Shown here piece by piece: positions 7,326-11,767 of a stretch of 11,767 nt of DNA. Below the pieces are notes generated by a model, which saw only the letters and a list, made by a program, of their open reading frames with translations, was not told the origin of the DNA and did no database searches. Both the position numbers and the translations under genes were made by a program. This DNA comes from Caldifarciminota bacterium 4484_18 (GTDB lineage: Bacteria; Hydrothermota; UBA3073; NMUJ01). The stretch spans positions 1 through 11,767 of the forward strand of contig NMUJ01000017.1 in assembly GCA_002256535.1 (NCBI GenBank), written 5' to 3'. The first letter of the stretch is position 1, and every line of letters begins with the position of its first letter.

Positions 7326-8471
7326 TCACCACCCGTATTTAAGTGTCACCACCTTATATGTCATCCCCAGCATTGCTTGCTGTAGCTCTTCGGGTGACTT
7401 ACCTTCCAACTCTATCCGTTGGGTTGGTTCCACCATAACGATGTGCTCACCCACCACATCGTACACTCCAGCACCCCGCCGTGGGCTCGCTATACTGCCG
7501 TAGCTGGTTGCTACCGTAGTGTCAAGCAATATCCTCGTCACTGGTGATAGGTCAGCTACCTTTATGATACCGAACGTACGACATGCCTTACCCTTATAGT
7601 ATTCGTTGAGCCCCACCCATAAGTTACCATCATTATAGAATACACCAAACCCCATCGGTATCTGTGGTGTACCCAACAACGTACGCTGTTCCTCTGATAT
7701 ACCCATCAACATGCTATCAATCTGTGGCTTTGTTAGTTTCACCCTACGTATATCCAATGTGATACTTTTGAGCAAATTACCACCAGCATCGTACTGTTCG
7801 ATCCTTGCATCACCTATCCGCAACAGGTAGAAGTTACCATCCTCATCCGTTGCTACATATTCGTATGCGTTGATCATATCCCACAACTTACCACGTAGGA
7901 CATCGTCAAGCTGCATAGGTTCATCTCGTGTGATACGTACCAGCTCATCCCCCATCGGTGATATCACTGCCACCCTAATTGTTGACAACGGGCTAAATGT
8001 CACATATATATCGCCAGTATGTGGATGTACCGCCATACTAATAGCGGATTTATCGGGTAATGGGATGATACGTTCAGAGTTACCTAATGTATCGAATATC
8101 TGTACCCTTAACCCACTTTCGAGCACATAGATCCTGTCACCCGGCCCCCATTCAACTTCGGTGCTCCCCATACCACCTCGTAGTAAAAGTTCGCCAGCCT
8201 CCACGCCTGGATGACCAAACTCCCTTATGAAGTTACCATTTCCATCGTACAGTACTATCCTACCTTTTGTAAACTCCAGCACCGCAATGTATCTGCTATC
8301 CTTCGATTGCTTAGCACTCATGACAATACCGAGCTGTTCATCGGGCTTCACATTGACTATCTCAAAAACAGGTTCCGTACTCAACCTATGAGTTACTGGG
8401 AATCGTGTACCCCTTTTACAACCAGCTAATCCAACAACCAAAATAAAAACGGGTATCAATCTCTTCATCAT
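7326..8471 (-). CDS. Beta-propeller (6-bladed/NHL-like) lipoprotein
   Basis: A 381-residue protein with a lipoprotein signal peptide: KR, the hydrophobic LIPVFILVVG and the lipobox LAGC, so the mature protein begins at lipid-modified Cys18 and is exported. After a linker come repeated propeller-type strands: RIVLYDGNGNFIREFG (71-86), LRVQIFDTLGNSERI (121-135), IRVAVISPMGDELVRI (165-180) and RIEQYDAGGNLLKSI (223-237), each a hydrophobic strand, a turn with D/P-x-G, then another strand. Interspersed lines such as DRIYVLESG, GDIYVTFSP and GNFYLLRIG complete the blades. Such proteins are generally binding or scaffold proteins; no enzyme motif is seen. AGGAGGTATT precedes two consecutive ATGs; the second (8468) is equally possible. 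It ends 46 bases before the kinase start, so cotranscription is possible but not shown. Confidence 0.8.
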   Translation of the reverse strand: MMKRLIPVFILVVGLAGCKRGTRFPVTHRLSTEPVFEIVNVKPDEQLGIVMSAKQSKDSRYIAVLEFTKGRIVLYDGNGNFIREFGHPGVEAGELLLRGGMGSTEVEWGPGDRIYVLESGLRVQIFDTLGNSERIIPLPDKSAISMAVHPHTGDIYVTFSPLSTIRVAVISPMGDELVRITRDEPMQLDDVLRGKLWDMINAYEYVATDEDGNFYLLRIGDARIEQYDAGGNLLKSITLDIRRVKLTKPQIDSMLMGISEEQRTLLGTPQIPMGFGVFYNDGNLWVGLNEYYKGKACRTFGIIKVADLSPVTRILLDTTVATSYGSIASPRRGAGVYDVVGEHIVMVEPTQRIELEGKSPEELQQAMLGMTYKVVTLKYGW

Positions 8472-8487
8472 AATACCTCCTTCCTGT

Positions 8488-8514
8488 AAGATACGTGTGA
8501 CACAACTAAGTCAA
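8488..8514 (-). promoter_or_regulatory. Candidate promoter for the propeller lipoprotein
   Basis: On the minus strand TTGACT (8509-8514) is followed after 15 bases by TATCTT (8488-8493). Transcription would start near 8481, leaving about a 10-base leader holding GGAGGT (8475-8480). The layout matches the rpmF and cassette promoters, but the spacer is short and the -10 has two mismatches. Confidence 0.35.
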
Positions 8515-8533
8515 TCTATCCTACAGTAATCAA

Positions 8534-10118
8534 ATGTTGACGTACCCCACATCCACCCTATATTTGGGTGTGTGGATATTACTTCTCTGGATGCACACAG
8601 TAATATCTGACCCTAACGTATATTTGTTGATATTATGGAACCAACACCAACCCCGTTATTTCAAAAATCCCACCACAGGTGAATACACTAAACCCTGGGT
8701 ACGCTTGCATTGTACTAAGGATTACTATGATATGGCAGCTATGCTTGAGAAGTATCCGCAAGTACATTGTGTGATAAACCTCACACCATCTCTGATATCA
8801 CAGATACGCGATATGGTCGCAATGTACGAATCAGGTAAACCCACCGATATCTACATGAGGTTAACACTAAAGCCCGCAGATGTGCTCACAGATAGTGAGA
8901 AGCTTTTCATTGCAGAGAACTTCTTCAGCGCCAACTGGAGGAATATGATCGACAGGTATCCACGGTATCACGAGTTACGGCTTAAACGCAGATTCAAACC
9001 CGATGGTTCATTAGACGTAGAAGCTACACTTAACAACTACACGGTACAGGATTGGCGTGACCTGCAGGTATGGTTTAACCTCACATGGGTTGACCCATCC
9101 TTTCAGGATGACACGGTTGAGCTACCTACTGGTAAACATGTTACGGTTAGACACCTCATCGAAAAAGCTCGCAACTTCACCGAACATGACAAACGTGAAC
9201 TTATCGACACACATATCGAGATAATGCGTGCAGTATTACCGATACACAAAACGTTACGTGATAGTGGGCAGATCGAACTTGTCACTACCCCATTCTATCA
9301 CCCTATATTGCCATTACTTTGTGACAATGGGATGGGGTTTCGATACCCCGAGGATGCAGATACCCAGGTACGTAAGGCTATCACGTTTTATGAAGAGATT
9401 TTTGGCACCCCACCTACTGGCATGTGGCCCGCTGAGGGTGCAGTCTCGGAATCTGTCATCCCCATATTTGCACGTAACGGTATAAAGTGGATAGCTTCCG
9501 ACGAACAGGTACTGGCACGTACGTTGGGTAAAGGATACTGTTCAGCACACGAAAAGTACAAACCCTACATCGCAGTCAGTGATACATACAGTGTTTACAT
9601 TATCTTTCGTGATACGAGGTTATCTGATGCTATAGGGTTTGTATATTCGGGTATGGATCCACAGGCTGCAGTCGACGATTTTATAGCAAATCTTGAATCA
9701 ATACGTCAGCAGTTTGTTGATTCAAAATACCCGCCACTTGTGTCTGTGATATTGGATGGCGAAAACCCATGGGAGAACTACCCTAACGATGGTAGGGACT
9801 TTTTAAATGCGTTATATTCAAGCTTACAGGATATAGATTGGATCACTCCTGTAACGTTGACCGACTTTCTAAGCATGTTCCCCGTACGCGATACATTGTA
9901 TAACCTGCATGCAGGGTCTTGGAGCCAACGTACCCGCTGCGTCATGGGAAGCCATCTACGCAGCAGAAGGTTCAGACTGGTTCTGGTGGTATGGGCGCGA
10001 TCAATATGCACATGATGAACGTATGTTTGATGAGATGTTCCGTAATACGCTCAAAACCGTCTATCTGTATGCGGGCAAACAACCGCCCGAGTTTCTTGAC
10101 AAACGTATTATAAAGTAG
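8534..10118 (+). pseudogene. Secreted GH57 glycosidase (amylopullulanase-type), frameshifted near its 3' end
   Basis: GH57 enzymes hydrolyse or transfer alpha-glucans and are typical of thermophiles. Residues 1-25 look like a signal peptide (hydrophobic YLGVWILLLW, then HTVIS before DPNVY). Domain motifs: NQHQPRY (36-42), NLTPSL (82-87), GMWPAEGAVSE (296-306) with likely nucleophile Glu301, FRDTRLSDAIGFVYSGM (358-374) containing the probable acid Asp (360 or 365), and VILDGENPWENYPNDGRDFL (405-424). The frame then breaks after LHAGSW (459-463, codon ending 9922). The correct C-terminus, SWEAIYAAEGSDWFWWYGRD, continues in another frame to the TAG at 10116-10118. Relatives have an INxNFxxWIG segment of roughly 30-37 residues here that is absent, so this is a deletion rather than a one-base slip. 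The unbroken upstream frame adds 30 unrelated residues, ending at 10015. No ribosome-binding site is visible at 8534; later starts would lose the signal peptide. Confidence 0.85.
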
Positions 10119-10119
10119 T

Positions 10120-10179
10120 TTACGTTGAGGTTTGACCTCTGAGTCTATCGAATACCATCATATATTCGCTTATCAACCT
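10120..10179 (-). other. Out-of-frame C-terminal tail of the alpha-glucan phosphorylase
   Basis: Just beyond the TGA of the phosphorylase reading frame, another minus-strand frame reads RLISEYMMVFDRLRGQTST and stops at 10120-10122. RLISEY resembles the conserved RMVxEY tail of the family, which should come some 15 residues after the point where the main frame ends. So this looks like the true C-terminus, shifted out of frame by a small deletion near 10180. Its stop would lie one base from the stop of the convergent GH57 gene, matching the compact style of the window. Confidence 0.5.
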
Positions 10180-11399
10180 AATTTCGCCCTATTTTCGTAG
10201 AATGTTGGTATCACCACATTTTCTAACTTATTGTATAGTGAGTTGGCACACCTCCTATCGTCACCATCCTCTATGCTCCATCCTGTGACACCTTCGATAC
10301 AACCCTCAACCCACCATCCATCCAGCACACTCAAGCCTACACCTGCTACCATCAACTGAGCCACCTTCATATCGTAGCTTTCAATATATACGATTTTGAC
10401 GTCGTCCTTAAGCTCGTGTATGCCTTTGTAGATTTTGCGTATCACGGATTTACCGTCGTGATCTGTTGGATATGCCTTACCAGCAAATACGAACTGCAGC
10501 TTACCCTTACCGATGGCTCGCAAGCGGTTGATATCCTCCAACACCACATATGCACGTTTGTATCCCGTAGCACGACGTGCAAACCCTATCGTTAACACAT
10601 GGGGGTTGAGCTTCACCCCACATGATTTATGTACGAAATCGATCAACCTCTTCTTAGCCTCCATATGTGCAGCCCATAGCTCATCGTCATCTATTCTACC
10701 GGCATTAACCAACCTCCTTGGGTCATCCCTCCATCCCGTTACGTATCTGTCGAAAAGCGATTTAAACTCATCACACGTCCAGCTCAGCGAATGTACTCCG
10801 TTCGTTACATGGTCGATCTTGAACTCAGGAAACATCTCACGTGTAACTTCAGCATGTCGTTTCGATACCGCATTAGTATATGCGGAATAGGTGAACGCCA
10901 ACCGCGACATATTCAATACATCATCTGGCACCAATGTTTGCAAGATAGGGTGGTACTCCTCAGCCAGCACCTCCTTTAGCAGAGCAACCCCATACTCTTC
11001 GTGTCCTGTAGGTAACGGCGTATGTGTGGTGAACACACATTTCTTACGTATAAGCGTGGTATCACGAAGCTCACGTATCAACTCCAGTATCAACAGCGCA
11101 GCATGACTCTCATTTATATGGTATACATCGATGTTGTAACCCAAACTTCTCAGCACCTTAACCCCTCCTATACCCAAAAGTGTCTCCTGTATTAGCCTGC
11201 ATTTCTTGTCACCTAAATATAGTCTACGTGTTGCCTGCTGCTTTAGGTAACCTTCGTGATACATCAATGATACTCCCACAAACGGTAACCCCATATCGGC
11301 GGCAGTCTTTAGTATGTCACCCACCAGTATTCCCAACCCCCCACAATACGTGGGTATATCAGGGTCGACACCTACTTCCATTGCAAGTATTGCTATCAT
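10173..11399 (-). CDS. glgP: Alpha-glucan phosphorylase (GT35) with internal deletions
   Basis: This family releases glucose-1-phosphate from maltodextrin or glycogen using pyridoxal phosphate (PLP). The 408-residue frame begins at the domain start (IAILAMEVGVDPDIPTYCGG) with no DUF3417 extension, so it belongs to the short (about 540-residue) class. Recognisable blocks: GLGILVGD, LPFVGVSLMYHEGY, LYLGDKKCRLIQE (60-72), HINESHAAL (94-102), FTTHTPLPTGHE (123-134), VTNGVHSLSW (198-207), IGFARRATGYKRA (271-283), FVFAGKAYPTD (303-313), LSVLDGWWVEG (356-366). Three family segments are missing: about 65-70 residues after YLKQQ (55); about 25 residues after LMVAGV (354), including the EASGTSGMK motif whose Lys binds PLP; and about 15 residues at the end, with loss of frame. 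Without the PLP lysine it cannot be a working phosphorylase as read. Start ATG overlaps the stop of the upstream GH13 gene (ATGA), with GGAGGTGAA upstream, so the pair is coupled. Confidence 0.85.
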   Translation of the reverse strand: MIAILAMEVGVDPDIPTYCGGLGILVGDILKTAADMGLPFVGVSLMYHEGYLKQQATRRLYLGDKKCRLIQETLLGIGGVKVLRSLGYNIDVYHINESHAALLILELIRELRDTTLIRKKCVFTTHTPLPTGHEEYGVALLKEVLAEEYHPILQTLVPDDVLNMSRLAFTYSAYTNAVSKRHAEVTREMFPEFKIDHVTNGVHSLSWTCDEFKSLFDRYVTGWRDDPRRLVNAGRIDDDELWAAHMEAKKRLIDFVHKSCGVKLNPHVLTIGFARRATGYKRAYVVLEDINRLRAIGKGKLQFVFAGKAYPTDHDGKSVIRKIYKGIHELKDDVKIVYIESYDMKVAQLMVAGVGLSVLDGWWVEGCIEGVTGWSIEDGDDRRCANSLYNKLENVVIPTFYENRAKLG

Positions 11400-11767
11400 T
11401 TCACCTCCTCAAGGATTAGCGTACCGAGCGCTGGTATAGTGGTTTCTACGTTACCACTCAACGTATCACCGGTGAAATAGTCTACCCACCTACCGGTAAG
11501 TTTAAGTTGCACCGTCTTAGGTGTTCCTCCTCTATTAAGGCCTACTATCACCTTATCATTGAAGTACTGTTTGAGGTAAACCCAGACATCGGGTTCGATG
11601 ACGAGCGTTTTTAACACCCCCTTACGTAGTGATGGATGACGGCGCCTCAGTTGCACCACATTACGTATGTATTGCAGGGTTTGTCTCTCATATTCCATGA
11701 GTTCATCACCAAACCTCATAACTCTACGGTTGTCAGGGTCACCTGCACCTGGCATGCCAAACTCATC
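11396..11767 (-). CDS. GH13 alpha-amylase family enzyme, C-terminal end (5' part outside window)
   Basis: The last 123 codons of a GH13 enzyme (alpha-amylase, neopullulanase or cyclomaltodextrinase type). The fragment opens with DEFGMPGAGDPDNRRVMRFG, the end of the (beta/alpha)8 barrel, where GDPDNRR is characteristic of maltogenic/neopullulanase-like members. A helix follows (TLQYIRNVVQLRRRHPSLRKG) and then the beta domain C (VWVYLKQYFNDKVIVGLNRG, WVDYFTGDTLSG, IPALGTLILEEVK). The catalytic residues lie upstream, outside the window, so activity and secretion cannot be judged. This part shows no break. Its TGA overlaps the phosphorylase ATG by the ATGA pattern, implying coupled expression of a glucan-cleaving enzyme and a phosphorylase. 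Subfamily assignment is uncertain. Confidence 0.88.
   Translation of the reverse strand, partial: DEFGMPGAGDPDNRRVMRFGDELMEYERQTLQYIRNVVQLRRRHPSLRKGVLKTLVIEPDVWVYLKQYFNDKVIVGLNRGGTPKTVQLKLTGRWVDYFTGDTLSGNVETTIPALGTLILEEVK

Noticed and set aside
8497..8530. Plus-strand promoter for GH57 (GTGACA with TATCCT or TACAGT)
   Set aside because: Spacers would be 14 or 19 bases and the -10 matches are poor, so it is not supportable.
10127..10139. Hairpin GAGGT-TTG-ACCTC between the GH57 and phosphorylase genes as a terminator
   Set aside because: Only a 5-base stem with no T-run on either side; it also lies inside the inferred phosphorylase tail.
10173..10175. TGA recoding or read-through at the phosphorylase stop
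   Set aside because: TGA is followed directly by an in-frame TAA, and the family-like tail is in a different frame.

Overview
The window is bacterial DNA. It carries a bacterial-type ribosomal protein L32 gene, the phospholipid-synthesis gene plsX, a lipobox lipoprotein, and TTGACA/TATAAT-like promoters with GGAGG ribosome-binding sites. Genes are packed tightly, with ATGA overlaps and convergent stops a few bases apart. Arginine is mostly CGT and isoleucine often ATA. The mix of a GH57 glycosidase, a short alpha-glucan phosphorylase and a DUF6754-type membrane cassette fits thermophilic, poorly cultured lineages such as WOR-3/Hydrothermae. That placement is only an impression from gene content.

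Layout. 1-830 (minus): rpmF then plsX (plsX runs off the left edge), with a candidate promoter. 859-2421 (minus): an intact sugar isomerase of the L-fucose/L-arabinose type. 2421-2517: back-to-back promoters. 2517-5708 (plus): a four-gene operon of membrane proteins with no known function, headed by an FN3 + DUF6754-like protein. 5713-7279 (minus): an L-ribulokinase (araB-like) broken by a frameshifting deletion. 7326-8471 (minus): a beta-propeller lipoprotein. 8534-10118 (plus): an apparently secreted GH57 glycosidase, also broken by a frameshifting deletion. 10120-11767 (minus): the 3' end of a GH13 alpha-amylase-family gene, coupled by ATGA to an alpha-glucan phosphorylase with three apparent internal deletions.

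How the genes work together. GH57, GH13 and the phosphorylase form a starch/glycogen-degrading set: outer polymer cleavage, maltodextrin cleavage, then phosphorolysis to glucose-1-phosphate. The isomerase and ribulokinase would convert an aldopentose such as L-arabinose to a ketopentose phosphate. No epimerase or transporter is visible. rpmF-plsX is the usual housekeeping pair.

Two things stand out. First, the four-gene membrane operon looks like a conserved but uncharacterised complex; its first and third products seem to carry related alpha/beta domains predicted to lie on opposite faces of the membrane. Second, five small segments (estimated about 15 to 70 codons each) are missing from conserved parts of three sugar genes. 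Two losses are in frame and three are out of frame; one removes the phosphorylase's PLP-binding lysine. The rest of the window looks intact. This is either real gene decay in one metabolic theme or an assembly/amplification artefact, and raw reads would decide. There is no gene-free stretch over 300 bases, and no tRNA, rRNA, CRISPR or insertion sequence was seen.
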